Assembly: GCF_900100015.1 (NCBI RefSeq)
Contig: NZ_FNDD01000012.1
Coordinates: 62,001-126,000 of the forward strand
Source: Vibrio xiamenensis
GTDB lineage: Bacteria; Pseudomonadota; Gammaproteobacteria; Enterobacterales; Vibrionaceae
Length of the DNA stretch: 64,000 bases
Direction of reading: 5' to 3'
Made by a program: the position numbers and the translations under genes. This document shows positions 36,225-48,267 of the stretch, in pieces. Positions within the stretch are counted from its first letter, which is position 1. Each line of letters begins with the position of its first letter. The notes beneath the pieces are model-generated. The model was not told the origin of the DNA. It did not search any database and saw only the letters and a list, made by a program, of their open reading frames with translations.

Positions 36225-37076
36225 GTGAAACAGTATTTAGATCTTTGTCAACGCATTGTTGACCAAGGCGTTTGGATTGAAAATGAACGGACTGGTAAAC
36301 GCTGTTTAACCGTCATTAATGCAGATCTTAGCTATGATGTGGCGAATAACCAGTTTCCGCTGGTGACTACGCGCAAGAGTTTTTGGAAAGCGGCTGTCGC
36401 TGAGTTACTTGGTTACATTCGTGGTTACGATAACGCGGCAGATTTTCGCAAGCTCGGCACCAAAACCTGGGATGCCAACGCGAACTTAAACGATGCTTGG
36501 CTTAATAACCCATATCGAAAAGGTGAAGACGATATGGGTCGAGTGTACGGCGTTCAAGGACGTGCTTGGGCAAAGCCTGATGGCGGCCATATCGACCAAT
36601 TGAAGAAGATTGTTGATGATTTGACTCGTGGCGTCGATGACCGGGGTGAAATTCTCAATTTTTACAATCCGGGCGAGTTCCATATGGGGTGCTTACGCCC
36701 GTGTATGTACAGCCACCATTTTTCGTTGCTTGGAGATACTTTGTATCTGAATAGCACTCAACGCTCTTGTGATGTGCCACTTGGACTCAATTTCAACATG
36801 GTTCAAGTGCATGTCTTTTTGGCAATCATGGCGCAAATCACGGGTAAGAAGCCAGGAGTGGCTTACCACAAAATCGTCAATGCGCATATTTATGAAGATC
36901 AGCTTGAGCTGATGCGCGATGTGCAATTGAAACGAGAGCCACTTGCCGCGCCAACCTTCCACATCAATCCAGATATTCGTTCGCTTGAAGATTTAGAAAC
37001 TTGGGTAACGTTGGATGACTTTAGCGTTGAAGGCTACGAGTGCCACGATGCGATTAAGTATCCGTTCTCAGTGTAA
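36225..37076 (+). CDS. thyA: thymidylate synthase
   Basis: 283 residues with a GTG start. Catalytic Cys160 lies in [10 protein letters not shown] and the phosphate-binding QRSCD lies at 179-183. The enzyme methylates dUMP with methylenetetrahydrofolate. The sequence is of the longer subgroup that differs from the 264-residue E. coli type around the active cysteine (PCMYSHHF instead of PCHAFFQF); Vibrio ThyA is commonly of this kind. Operon with lgt. Confidence 0.95.
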   Translation: MKQYLDLCQRIVDQGVWIENERTGKRCLTVINADLSYDVANNQFPLVTTRKSFWKAAVAELLGYIRGYDNAADFRKLGTKTWDANANLNDAWLNNPYRKGEDDMGRVYGVQGRAWAKPDGGHIDQLKKIVDDLTRGVDDRGEILNFYNPGEFHMGCLRPCMYSHHFSLLGDTLYLNSTQRSCDVPLGLNFNMVQVHVFLAIMAQITGKKPGVAYHKIVNAHIYEDQLELMRDVQLKREPLAAPTFHINPDIRSLEDLETWVTLDDFSVEGYECHDAIKYPFSV

Positions 37077-37090
37077 TGAAGTGAGAAATA

Positions 37091-37120
37091 AAAAAAGAGC
37101 CCTTAGGGGCTCTTTTTTTT
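37091..37120. terminator. bidirectional terminator (thyA / nptA)
   Basis: A 12-bp stem AAAAAAGAGCCC/GGGCTCTTTTTT (37091-37102/37107-37118) with loop TTAG. Confidence 0.92.
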
Positions 37121-37150
37121 GCGATGGTATTGGGTATTCAAACGTAGCCT

Positions 37151-38293
37151 TTAAGCAGATAAGGCCAAAATTGCACCTGGTATTACGATAAATACAGAGA
37201 GCAAGTAACCCGCCACAACCGACTTATTTTTTACCGCCATCTCAGCAATCGCTTCCGCGCCTTTTAGTGGCAATTCGCGCAGTACTGGAATACCAAAGAT
37301 GAGCAGTGTCGCAAGCACGTTAAACGCAAGGTGAACTAGGGCAATCTGCAACGCAAATACCGCAAACTCTCCTGAAACCGCTGTTGCAGCGAGTAGGGCG
37401 GTGATACAAGTACCAATGTTCGCACCGAGTGTGAACGGGTAAATATCACGTACTTTCAAAACACCAGAGCCAACCAAAGGAACCATTAAACTGGTTGTTG
37501 TGGATGATGATTGTACCAATACTGTCACGATTGAACCCGATACGATACCGTGGATTGGGCCGCGACCGATGGCGTTTTTCAAAATATCGCGAGCACGGCC
37601 AACCATCAGGCTCTTCATCAATTTACCCATCACTGTGATGGCGACAAAGATAGTCGCAATACCGAGTAAAATCAGCATTACTCCGCCAACGGTATCGCCA
37701 AAGCTGTGGAGTGGCTCTTTAATCAAGCTGACAACTGGTTTCGTGATCGGTTTAATGAAGTTAAAACCTTTCAAACTCATGTCGCCAGTGGCGAGAAGTG
37801 GTGAAACTAACCAGTGTGAAATTTTCTCTAAAATGCCAAACATCATTTCGAGTGGTAGGAAAATCAACACCGCGAGTAAATTGAAGAAGTCATGCACTGT
37901 TGCACTGGCAAAAGCGCGCTTAAACTCTTCTTTACAACGTACGTGACCAAGGCTGACGAGCGTATTGGTTACTGTGGTACCGATATTCGCACCCATAATC
38001 ATAGGAATGGCGGTTTCAACCGGTAATCCGCCAGCAACTAAACCGACGATGATCGAGGTCACTGTGCTGGAGGATTGAATCAGCGCGGTGGCAACCAGAC
38101 CAATCATTAAGCCAGCAATAGGGTGGGATGCAAATTCAAATAGAACTTTCGCTTGATCGCCAGTTGCCCATTTAAAGCCGCTGCCGACCATAGATACTGC
38201 GAGTAGCAGTAGATATAACATGAATGCCAAGTTAGCCCAGCGCAGCCAACGCATGCTGTTTGCAGGTGTTACTGCTGTTGTCGCTTGGTTCAT
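37151..38293 (-). CDS. nptA: sodium-dependent phosphate cotransporter NptA
   Basis: 380 residues from ATG 38293 (GGAG before it). The two inverted Na/Pi repeats each carry QSSST: IQSSSTVTSIIVGL near 113-126 and VQSSSTTTSLMVPL near 264-277. V. cholerae NptA (about 380 residues) is a characterised Na+-driven phosphate transporter of the SLC34 type. The gene is divergent from nhaR. A lone half-site like a Pho box at 38393-38399 is too weak to claim. Confidence 0.93.
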   Translation of the reverse strand: MNQATTAVTPANSMRWLRWANLAFMLYLLLLAVSMVGSGFKWATGDQAKVLFEFASHPIAGLMIGLVATALIQSSSTVTSIIVGLVAGGLPVETAIPMIMGANIGTTVTNTLVSLGHVRCKEEFKRAFASATVHDFFNLLAVLIFLPLEMMFGILEKISHWLVSPLLATGDMSLKGFNFIKPITKPVVSLIKEPLHSFGDTVGGVMLILLGIATIFVAITVMGKLMKSLMVGRARDILKNAIGRGPIHGIVSGSIVTVLVQSSSTTTSLMVPLVGSGVLKVRDIYPFTLGANIGTCITALLAATAVSGEFAVFALQIALVHLAFNVLATLLIFGIPVLRELPLKGAEAIAEMAVKNKSVVAGYLLSVFIVIPGAILALSA

Positions 38294-38703
38294 AATAATT
38301 TCTCCGTGGACCCAATCTAATACAAAAGTCGTGGGTTGGTAGTTAAACTCGGGGCGATAGTAGAGCGGAAATATTTCAGTAATATTACAAAGTGATGTCA
38401 TAAACAGAAATTAACTGTGCTTTGTATAGTGTAATGAAAAGTGGAACTAAATTATGTTGTTAACTATATGATAATTAAGTGGTTTATTGCTTTTTCTGTA
38501 ATGTGACTGAATTCACGTTTTTGATGATATTTTTTCATTTTAGCTAGTCATACTCGGCGGTTGACAGAAATAAATCGTCATATAAGCTAACTTATAATTC
38601 GGTAAAACTTACGTATTAATTTAAAATCTTCGATAATTCCGATTTATGGTTGTCATGTTTGTATTCGGTGAATTATTGAGCCTATTTAAAGGTCTTTAAT
38701 GCC
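38294..38703. other. nptA-nhaR intergenic region
   Basis: 410 AT-rich bases without a gene. The only structure I can point to is an inverted repeat TATAAG-CTAA-CTTATA at 38581-38596, of a size and form suited to a LysR-type regulator, 108 bp before nhaR. No promoter with good spacing is obvious. Confidence 0.5.
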
Positions 38704-39597
38704 ATGTCACATTTGAACTATAACCATCTCTACTATTTTTGGATGGTATGTAAACAAGGGTCGGTGACCAAAGCTGCTGATGCGCTGTTCCTCACTCCGC
38801 AAACAGTCACTGGGCAAATCAAAGCGCTTGAAGAACGCATGTCAGGCAAGCTGACTAAGCGCAACGGTAGAACGCTTGAGCCTACTGAACTGGGGCAGCT
38901 TGTCTATAAATACGCCGATCGAATGTTTGGCTTAAGCTATGAAATGCTCGACATTGTCAATTACAGCCAGCGTTCAAATATGCTGTTTGATGTGGGCGTG
39001 GCCGACGCTTTGTCAAAGCGTTTAGTCAGCAAAATTTTGATGACCACTGTTCCTGAAGACGACAGTATTCATCTGCGCTGTTTTGAATCCACCCACGAAA
39101 TGCTGTTAGAGCAACTTTCCCAGCACAAGCTCGATATGATTTTGTCTGATTGTCCCGTTGATTCAGGCCAGAGCCCGGGCTTGTATAGTAAAAAGCTTGG
39201 CGAAAGTAGTATGAGCTTTTTCTGTACTGGCAATATTGATGACCTCGAGTTTCCCCAAGGTCTAGAGCAGCGTAAGTTGTTGATCCCGGGTAGTCGTACT
39301 TCGATGGGGCGTAAAGTGCTGCAATGGTTTGATAAACAGGGATTACAGCCTAATATCCTCGGCGAGTTTGATGATTCGGCGTTAATCAAAGCGTTTGCTC
39401 GTTATCATGACCAAGTGATTTTTCTTGCGCCGACCTTGTACGCAAAAGAAGTTGATGATGAGCTTTCACTAAGAACCATAGCCCAACTTGATGATCTCAA
39501 AGAGGAATATTACGTTATTTTTGCCGAGCGAATGATTCAGCATCCAGCGGTAAAAAATGTTTGTGATGCGGATTTTCGCAATCTGTTTGAAACTTAG
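38704..39597 (+). CDS. nhaR: LysR-family regulator NhaR
   Basis: 297 residues. The N-terminal winged HTH is in residues 3-65 ([22 protein letters not shown]), followed by a periplasmic-binding-like sensor domain. The opening [20 protein letters not shown] is characteristic of NhaR, the Na+-responsive activator of the nhaA antiporter in E. coli. No antiporter lies next to it here, so the link to sodium is from homology only. Confidence 0.93.
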   Translation: MSHLNYNHLYYFWMVCKQGSVTKAADALFLTPQTVTGQIKALEERMSGKLTKRNGRTLEPTELGQLVYKYADRMFGLSYEMLDIVNYSQRSNMLFDVGVADALSKRLVSKILMTTVPEDDSIHLRCFESTHEMLLEQLSQHKLDMILSDCPVDSGQSPGLYSKKLGESSMSFFCTGNIDDLEFPQGLEQRKLLIPGSRTSMGRKVLQWFDKQGLQPNILGEFDDSALIKAFARYHDQVIFLAPTLYAKEVDDELSLRTIAQLDDLKEEYYVIFAERMIQHPAVKNVCDADFRNLFET

Positions 39598-39717
39598 TTT
39601 ATTCACTAAGCGATATCGATTATTATTAAACCTACTTTATATCTATTTTATAAAATCCAACACTAACTTTTGTATGGTGTACTAGGATAAGTTGTTATTC
39701 CAAGGGGTTAATCGCCA

Positions 39718-40011
39718 ATGAAGCTAGAACAAATGGAGCAAAACTCTGCGAAAGCGGTGGTATTGCTCAAAGCCATGGCGAACGAGCGACGACTGCAAAT
39801 ACTGTGTCTGTTGCACGACAGTGAATTATCGGTTGGGGAGTTGTGTGCGAAGCTGGCTTTAAGTCAGTCTGCGTTATCGCAGCACCTTGCTTGGTTAAGA
39901 CGTGATGGCTTAGTTGTGACGCGTAAAGAAGCGCAAACGGTGTTTTATACGTTGAGCAGCAGTGAAGTCAAAGAAATGATTCAGTTATTGCACCGTTTAT
40001 ATTGTGAGTAA
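39718..40011 (+). CDS. hlyU: ArsR-family virulence regulator HlyU
   Basis: 97 residues, a small winged-helix of the ArsR/SmtB type without the metal-binding cysteine box. The recognition helix is SQSALSQHLAWLRRDGL (about 49-65). HlyU in V. cholerae and V. vulnificus activates haemolysin and toxin genes by displacing H-NS. A cysteine near residue 42 and another at 96 (LYCE) match the redox-sensitive pair discussed for HlyU. Convergent with rpsT. Confidence 0.93.
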   Translation: MKLEQMEQNSAKAVVLLKAMANERRLQILCLLHDSELSVGELCAKLALSQSALSQHLAWLRRDGLVVTRKEAQTVFYTLSSSEVKEMIQLLHRLYCE

Positions 40012-40046
40012 CTGATAATGACGAGTAACTGAGAAAATGAAGAAAT

Positions 40047-40074
40047 AAAAAAACCGGCTGACGCCGGTTTTTTT
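40047..40074. terminator. bidirectional terminator (hlyU / rpsT)
   Basis: ACCGGC/GCCGGT with loop TGAC, flanked by A7 and T7 runs. Confidence 0.92.
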
Positions 40075-40094
40075 CACTGTCTATCAAAAGCGAA

Positions 40095-40355
40095 TTAAAG
40101 CGCTTTGATACGAGCAATGAAGCGAGACTTATGACGAGCTGCTTTATTCTTGTGAATAAGGCCTTTAGTTGCCATACGGTCTAGAATCGGTGTAACTGCA
40201 GCGAAGGCTGCTGTAGCCGCTTCTTTGTCGCCTGCTTCAATAGCAGCAACAGTTTTCTTCATGTAAGTGCGCATCATAGAACGACGGCTAGCATTGTGCT
40301 GGCGACGTTTCTCAGCTTGGATAGCGCGCTTCTTAGCAGATTTACTATTTGCCAA
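40095..40355 (-). CDS. rpsT: 30S ribosomal protein S20, TTG start
   Basis: 86 residues, the family length, starting with TTG as [10 protein letters not shown]; an ATG five codons upstream would add residues absent from S20. A GGGAG ribosome site lies 9 bases before the TTG. E. coli rpsT also uses a UUG start, which is part of its autoregulation. S20 binds the 5' and 3' minor domains of 16S rRNA. Divergent from murJ. Confidence 0.96.
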   Translation of the reverse strand: MANSKSAKKRAIQAEKRRQHNASRRSMMRTYMKKTVAAIEAGDKEAATAAFAAVTPILDRMATKGLIHKNKAARHKSRFIARIKAL

Positions 40356-40610
40356 GGGTCTAACTCCCAAAAACTTAGTTCGGTGACATTTTAAGGGCGA
40401 GGAATATCCCCTATTTGCTCTTAAATGTCAAATGATTTGTGCAAAAACCCAGCGAGTCCAAACAATCTTTGGATTCAAAAGGTCTTCACGGTTAAGATGG
40501 CGGGGATTCTAACAGTATTTTTTTTCCAATGCTAATAATTATCTGCTCTTCTCGATGACTTTAGGTCTTCCGAGCAGCTTCGTCGGTTGTATTTATATAT
40601 TGAGGTTACT

Positions 40611-42173
40611 GTGAGTAAAGGTCTGCTCAAGTCCGGTGCTATTGTCAGCGCCATGACGCTCGTTTCGCGAGTGTTAGGATTAGTTCGTGATGTGGTGGTT
40701 GCCAATTTAATGGGGGCAGGGGCAAGCGCTGATGTATTCTTCTTTGCCAATAAAATCCCGAACTTTTTACGTCGCCTTTTTGCTGAAGGTGCATTTTCAC
40801 AAGCTTTCGTTCCAGTCTTAACGGAATATCATGCAACGGGAGACAAAGACAAAACTCGTGAACTTATTGCCAGTGCCGCAGGGACGCTCGGGGTTATCGT
40901 TACCTTAGTTACGCTTGTTGGTGTGCTGTTCTCCGGTGCGATTACCGCAGTGTTTGGCGCGGGTTGGTTTATCGACTGGTTACACGACGGCCCGGCTGCA
41001 GGTAAATTTGAGCTTGCCAGCTTTATGCTTAAAATTACTTTCCCATATCTATGGTTCATCACTTTTGTCGCGTTATCTGGGGCAATTTTGAACACTATGG
41101 GTAAGTTTGCCGTGTCATCATTCACGCCGGTATTTCTAAATATCACCATCATCGCGGCGGCGCTGTTCATTTCACCTAAATTAGCTCAGCCCGAGATTGG
41201 CCTTGCGATCGGTGTCTTTATCGGCGGTATGGTGCAGTTTTCGTTTCAAATTCCATTTCTGATCAAAGCGGGCGTTTTGGTTAAGCCTAAGTGGGGCTGG
41301 CATCATCCTGGGGTGGTAAAAATTCGCACCTTGATGATTCCAGCGTTATTTGGTGTCTCGGTCAGTCAAATCAACTTGCTGTTTGATACGTTTATCGCCA
41401 GTTTCCTTGCCACCGGTTCGATCAGTTGGCTTTACTATTCTGATCGCTTATTGGAATTTCCACTTGGCTTATTTGGTATTGCGATTGCAACTGTGGTGCT
41501 CCCCGCTTTATCGCGCAAACATGTAGACGCAGAGGCAAAAGGCTTTGCTCATACGATGGACTGGGGTGTGCGCATGGTGACTTTACTTGGCCTGCCAGCC
41601 ATGCTGGGGTTGATGGTGCTGGCCAAACCTATGTTGATGGTACTGTTCATGCGCGGTGAGTTTTCCGCCGAAGACGTTCATCAAGCGTCTATGTCGTTGA
41701 CCGCTTATGCCTCAGGCCTGTTGAATTTCATGTTGATCAAAATTCTCGCGCCAGGCTATTACTCGCGCCAAGATACCAAGACGCCGATGAAATATGGCAT
41801 CGTTGCGATGATCTCGAATATGGTATTTAACGCAATTTTTGCATGGTTCTATGGATATGTTGGCTTGGCGATAGCAACAGCGCTATCTGCTTTTATTAAC
41901 ATGGCGCTTCTTTATCGTGGCTTACATATTCAATGTGTCTACCGTGTATCACGTCAGACGGTATGGTTTATTGCGCGTCTTATTATTGCAGGAGCCATCA
42001 TGGCTAGCGTGGTGTATTGGCGCTTGGAAGATATGTCGGTATGGCTTTCGTGGGGGCTGTCACAACGCGCGCTTATGTTAGTGACGTCGATTGCCATGGC
42101 GGTGGGAATTTACCTGCTTAGCCTATTGATTTTAGGGATTCGATTAAAAGACCTAAAAGCAGCGACAGATTAA
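40611..42173 (+). CDS. murJ: lipid II flippase MurJ
   Basis: 520 residues with a GTG start at 40611 (TGAGG seven bases before); an ATG eight codons upstream is less likely. It has fourteen membrane helices of the MOP superfamily. The N-terminal SGAIVSAMTLVSRVLGLVRD and the conserved Arg/Asp residues in VVANLMGAGASADVFFFA fit MurJ (MviN). It moves lipid II to the outer face of the inner membrane for peptidoglycan synthesis. Confidence 0.97.
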   Translation: MSKGLLKSGAIVSAMTLVSRVLGLVRDVVVANLMGAGASADVFFFANKIPNFLRRLFAEGAFSQAFVPVLTEYHATGDKDKTRELIASAAGTLGVIVTLVTLVGVLFSGAITAVFGAGWFIDWLHDGPAAGKFELASFMLKITFPYLWFITFVALSGAILNTMGKFAVSSFTPVFLNITIIAAALFISPKLAQPEIGLAIGVFIGGMVQFSFQIPFLIKAGVLVKPKWGWHHPGVVKIRTLMIPALFGVSVSQINLLFDTFIASFLATGSISWLYYSDRLLEFPLGLFGIAIATVVLPALSRKHVDAEAKGFAHTMDWGVRMVTLLGLPAMLGLMVLAKPMLMVLFMRGEFSAEDVHQASMSLTAYASGLLNFMLIKILAPGYYSRQDTKTPMKYGIVAMISNMVFNAIFAWFYGYVGLAIATALSAFINMALLYRGLHIQCVYRVSRQTVWFIARLIIAGAIMASVVYWRLEDMSVWLSWGLSQRALMLVTSIAMAVGIYLLSLLILGIRLKDLKAATD

Positions 42174-42191
42174 GTACGATTAGTATATAAT
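42162..42191 (+). promoter_or_regulatory. candidate promoter of ribF
   Basis: GCGACA (42162-42167), 18 bp, perfect TATAAT (42186-42191), about 50 bp before ribF and overlapping the end of murJ. Confidence 0.5.
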
Positions 42192-42242
42192 CCGTCGGTT
42201 TCACCCTTAGCCAACTAAACACGGGATATTTAGCAGCATCCA

Positions 42243-43169
42243 ATGGAATTGATTCGAGGTAGACATAATATTCAATCTAGACACCATGGTTGTGTGTTGA
42301 CGATAGGAAATTTTGATGGCGTCCATTTAGGTCACCAACAAGTGTTACAGCAGGTCAGTGAGCAAGCCAAACGTTTGGGTTTGCCGTCGACTGCCATGAC
42401 CTTTGAGCCTCAGCCGTTGGAGTTGTTTGCTAAAGAAAAGGCACCAGCAAGGTTGACCCGTTTACGCGATAAATATGTGCAGTTAAGTAAATTGGGCATT
42501 GAGCGTTTATTGTGCATCAATTTTAATGCTCATTTTGCTAACTTGACTGCGGACCATTTTATCCGTGACTTGTTGGTAAAGCGTTTGGGTGTTAAGTTTT
42601 TGGTGGTTGGTGATGACTTTTGTTTTGGCAAAGGTCGAGAGGGCAACTTTGCGATGCTCGAACAAGCCGGGAAAAAATACGGTTTTGAAGTCGTTAGTAC
42701 TCATAGCTTCTGTTTAGAACAGTTAAGGGTGAGCAGCACCGCCATTCGCGATGCGCTGGCTTGCGACCAACTGGATGAAGCGGCCAAAATGCTTGGCCGT
42801 CATTACAGTATCAGTGGTCGAGTATCGCACGGCCGAAAATTGGGCAGAACAATTGGTTTTCCCACGGCAAATATTCCGCTGAAGCGTCGAGTGTCTCCTG
42901 TCTCTGGAGTCTATGTTGTCCAAGTGTTAGGGCTTGGTGATAAACCGCTTGGTGGCGTTGCCAATATTGGCAACCGTCCTACGGTTAACGGCGTACGTCA
43001 GCAGCTAGAAGTTCATTTATTCGATGTTCAAGCCAATTTATATGGCAAACAGTTAGAAATTGAACTTTTACACAAACTTCGTAACGAAGAAAAATTCGCT
43101 TCTTTTGAAGCACTAAAACAACAAATTGAATTGGATGCTGAGGCAGCAAGGGCGTGGCTGCATCAGTGA
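42243..43169 (+). CDS. ribF: bifunctional riboflavin kinase / FAD synthetase
   Basis: 308 residues. The nucleotidylyl-transferase half has GNFDGVHLGHQ near residues 22-32. The kinase half starts at about 180 with GRKLGRTIGFPTANI near 198-212. RibF makes FMN and then FAD. It heads the conserved ribF-ileS-lspA series. Confidence 0.97.
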   Translation: MELIRGRHNIQSRHHGCVLTIGNFDGVHLGHQQVLQQVSEQAKRLGLPSTAMTFEPQPLELFAKEKAPARLTRLRDKYVQLSKLGIERLLCINFNAHFANLTADHFIRDLLVKRLGVKFLVVGDDFCFGKGREGNFAMLEQAGKKYGFEVVSTHSFCLEQLRVSSTAIRDALACDQLDEAAKMLGRHYSISGRVSHGRKLGRTIGFPTANIPLKRRVSPVSGVYVVQVLGLGDKPLGGVANIGNRPTVNGVRQQLEVHLFDVQANLYGKQLEIELLHKLRNEEKFASFEALKQQIELDAEAARAWLHQ

Positions 43170-43235
43170 GAACGTGAATTCTGATGGATTCACATAATGT
43201 CTAACATCCGCCCAAAATAACGGAATTAAGAATCG

Positions 43236-46064
<2,829 letters not shown>

Positions 46065-46092
46065 GATTTAGCGCTGAATATTAGGGTTAAAT

Positions 46093-46599
46093 ATGAGTGA
46101 ACAAACGCTAACGTTAAAACAATCTGGGGTTCGCTGGCTGTGGCTGGCAATCCTTATTTTTGTTGCTGATATCGGCATCAAATTGGTGATCATGAACAGC
46201 ATGGGTTACGGCTGGGAAAACCGCGTTGAGGTTTTACCTTTCTTTAATCTTCTGTATGTTCATAACTATGGCGCCGCTTTTAGTTTTCTCAGTGATGAAG
46301 AAGGTTGGCAGCGCTGGTTGTTTACCGCTATCGCCTTTATTGTCACCGCGATGCTAACTTACTGGATGAGTAAGTTGCCCGCCAAAGAAAAGTGGAACAA
46401 CATTGCTTACGCGCTGATTATTGGTGGCGCAGTGGGTAATGTGTTTGACCGTGTTGTGCATGGTTTTGTGGTCGATTATCTCGATGTGTATTGGGGCAAT
46501 TACCACTGGCCGGCATTTAACTTGGCGGACTCTGCTATTTGTATCGGTGCGGCGATGATCATCCTTGATGCATTTCGCAAAAAGCCCGAAAAGGCGTAA
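46093..46599 (+). CDS. lspA: lipoprotein signal peptidase II
   Basis: 168 residues, four membrane helices. Catalytic aspartates Asp119 (GNVFDR) and Asp146 (FNLADS) are present. LspA cuts the signal peptide after Lgt has lipidated the cysteine. 28 bp after ileS; operon end at the following terminator. Confidence 0.98.
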   Translation: MSEQTLTLKQSGVRWLWLAILIFVADIGIKLVIMNSMGYGWENRVEVLPFFNLLYVHNYGAAFSFLSDEEGWQRWLFTAIAFIVTAMLTYWMSKLPAKEKWNNIAYALIIGGAVGNVFDRVVHGFVVDYLDVYWGNYHWPAFNLADSAICIGAAMIILDAFRKKPEKA

Positions 46600-46618
46600 A
46601 TAAGTCACCACCTACTTT

Positions 46619-46651
46619 AAGCGTCGTTCGTTGATTCGAACGGCGCTTTTT
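46619..46651 (+). terminator. rho-independent terminator after lspA
   Basis: GCGtCGTTCG/CGAACGgCGC (46621-46630/46637-46646), one mismatch, loop TTGATT, five T. Confidence 0.8.
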
Positions 46652-46728
46652 ACTATCAAGGTTGCTCGGCCATTAGACATGAGCACCAAGTTTTATTATA
46701 AAAAATAATCAATTAAAGGAAGCTTAAC

Positions 46729-47172
46729 GTGACAACAATTACCCAAGACTCTGCAGTTACTCTCCATTTCACCATTAAACTCAGCGACGGCTCGGTCGCC
46801 GACAGTACTCATAATATGGGTAAGCCCGCGAAGTTTGTGATCGGCGATGGCAGCATCAGCGACAACTTTGAGCAGTGCTTGATCGGCCTGAAAGAAGGTG
46901 AAAGCAAAGCCATCGAACTTAAAGCGCAAGATGCGTTTGGTATGCCAAATCCAGACAACATTCATCATATGGATCGCGCCAAATTTGTCGGTGACAACCA
47001 AGTTGAAGTGGGCACCATCATGGCTTTTTCTGGCCCCGATGGCGTTGAAATTCCGGGCATCATCACCGAGATCGCAGGTGACTCGGTTACGGTTGACTTC
47101 AACCACCCATTAGCCGGACAAGATGTTAGCTTTGAAGTTGAGATTTTAACGGTTGAGCCAAGTAATTCTTAA
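46729..47172 (+). CDS. fkpB: FKBP-type peptidyl-prolyl isomerase, SlpA/FkpB type
   Basis: 147 residues with a GTG start. An FKBP domain with an inserted flap (SlyD/SlpA subfamily): VTLHFTIKLSDGSVADST at the start, FVIGDGSI near 40 and GIIT...DFNHPLAGQDVSFEVEIL at the end. No His-rich metal tail, so SlpA (FkpB) rather than SlyD. The order lspA-fkpB-ispH matches E. coli. Confidence 0.93.
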   Translation: MTTITQDSAVTLHFTIKLSDGSVADSTHNMGKPAKFVIGDGSISDNFEQCLIGLKEGESKAIELKAQDAFGMPNPDNIHHMDRAKFVGDNQVEVGTIMAFSGPDGVEIPGIITEIAGDSVTVDFNHPLAGQDVSFEVEILTVEPSNS

Positions 47173-47227
47173 ACTGACTCGCATCGAGAAGTGAGTTGAG
47201 TATAAAATAGCGAGCCTAAGTTTCCCC

Positions 47228-48190
47228 ATGAGCAAGAACATGAAAATACTTTTAGCTAATCCGCGTGGCTTTTGCGCCGGCGTAGATCGCGCCATCAGCA
47301 TTGTTGAGCGTGCTTTAGAAATGTATCAACCACCTATTTACGTTCGCCATGAAGTGGTGCATAACCGTTTTGTGGTTGAAGGGTTGAAGCAACGTGGGGC
47401 GATTTTCGTTGAAGAACTCAGTGAAGTGCCAGACGACAACATCGTCATTTTCTCCGCTCATGGTGTGTCACAAGCGGTGCGTAAAGAAGCCAAACAGCGT
47501 GATTTAACCGTGTTTGATGCAACGTGTCCGTTGGTGACCAAAGTGCATATGGAAGTGGCGCGTGCCAGCCGCAAGCATATGGAAGTGGTGTTGATTGGTC
47601 ATGCCGGACACCCAGAGGTGGAAGGCACTATGGGTCAATACGCCAGTGACACGGGTGGCATGTACTTGGTTGAGAAGCCGCAAGATGTACTTGAGCTGCA
47701 AGCTAAAGTCAAAGATCCAAGCAATCTACACTACGTCAGCCAAACCACCTTGTCGGTGGATGAAACCGCCGATGTGATTGATGAGCTGCGCCGCGTGTTT
47801 CCGGATATTCAAGGTCCGCGCAAAGACGATATTTGCTACGCGACCCAAAACCGCCAAGATGCGGTGCGCGAAATGGCAAGCCAAGTCGATGTGTTGGTGG
47901 TTGTAGGGTCGAAAAACTCTTCTAACTCGACGCGTCTAAAAGAGTTGGCAGAAAAACTGGGTACGCCTGGTTATTTGACGGACTGCGCTGAAGATATTGA
48001 ACCACAATGGTTTGACGGTAAAACCAGCGTCGGTGTTACCGCAGGCGCATCAGCGCCAGAAGAACTGGTCAATCAGATTCTCGACCGCATCAAAGAGCTT
48101 GGCGGCGAAAGTGTCGAAGAAGTTCAAGGTCGTGAAGAGAACATGTTCTTTGAAGTGCCAAAAGAGCTGCAAATCAAGCAAATTGACTGA
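47228..48190 (+). CDS. ispH: 4-hydroxy-3-methylbut-2-enyl diphosphate reductase
   Basis: 320 residues from ATG 47228, or 316 from the ATG at 47240; the latter equals the E. coli length, and neither has a strong ribosome site. Last enzyme of the MEP isoprenoid pathway, with a [4Fe-4S] cluster. Its three cysteine ligands lie in [18 protein letters not shown] and [11 protein letters not shown]. Confidence 0.97.
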   Translation: MSKNMKILLANPRGFCAGVDRAISIVERALEMYQPPIYVRHEVVHNRFVVEGLKQRGAIFVEELSEVPDDNIVIFSAHGVSQAVRKEAKQRDLTVFDATCPLVTKVHMEVARASRKHMEVVLIGHAGHPEVEGTMGQYASDTGGMYLVEKPQDVLELQAKVKDPSNLHYVSQTTLSVDETADVIDELRRVFPDIQGPRKDDICYATQNRQDAVREMASQVDVLVVVGSKNSSNSTRLKELAEKLGTPGYLTDCAEDIEPQWFDGKTSVGVTAGASAPEELVNQILDRIKELGGESVEEVQGREENMFFEVPKELQIKQID

Positions 48191-48216
48191 TACAGCTGTT
48201 ATCTTTAGCGCCGAAT

Positions 48217-48244
48217 AAAAAGGGCTCCCATTGGGAGCCCTTTT
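48217..48244. terminator. bidirectional terminator (ispH / cstA)
   Basis: A 12-bp stem AAAGGGCTCCC and its complement around ATT, flanked by A and T runs. Confidence 0.9.
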
Positions 48245-48267
48245 GCATTAATGAACAGACTTATCCA

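Noticed and set aside
38393..38420. Pho-box-like TGTCATAAACAG upstream of nptA
   Set aside because: Only one half-site fits; the second 7-mer repeat is missing, so PhoB control is not supported.
38561..38598. TTGACA and TATAAT before nhaR
   Set aside because: The spacing is 26 bp, far from 17, and the nearer TATAAG is only 14 bp away.
46619..46651. tRNA T-arm-like TTCGA sequence
   Set aside because: It is part of the lspA terminator hairpin; no cloverleaf can be drawn.
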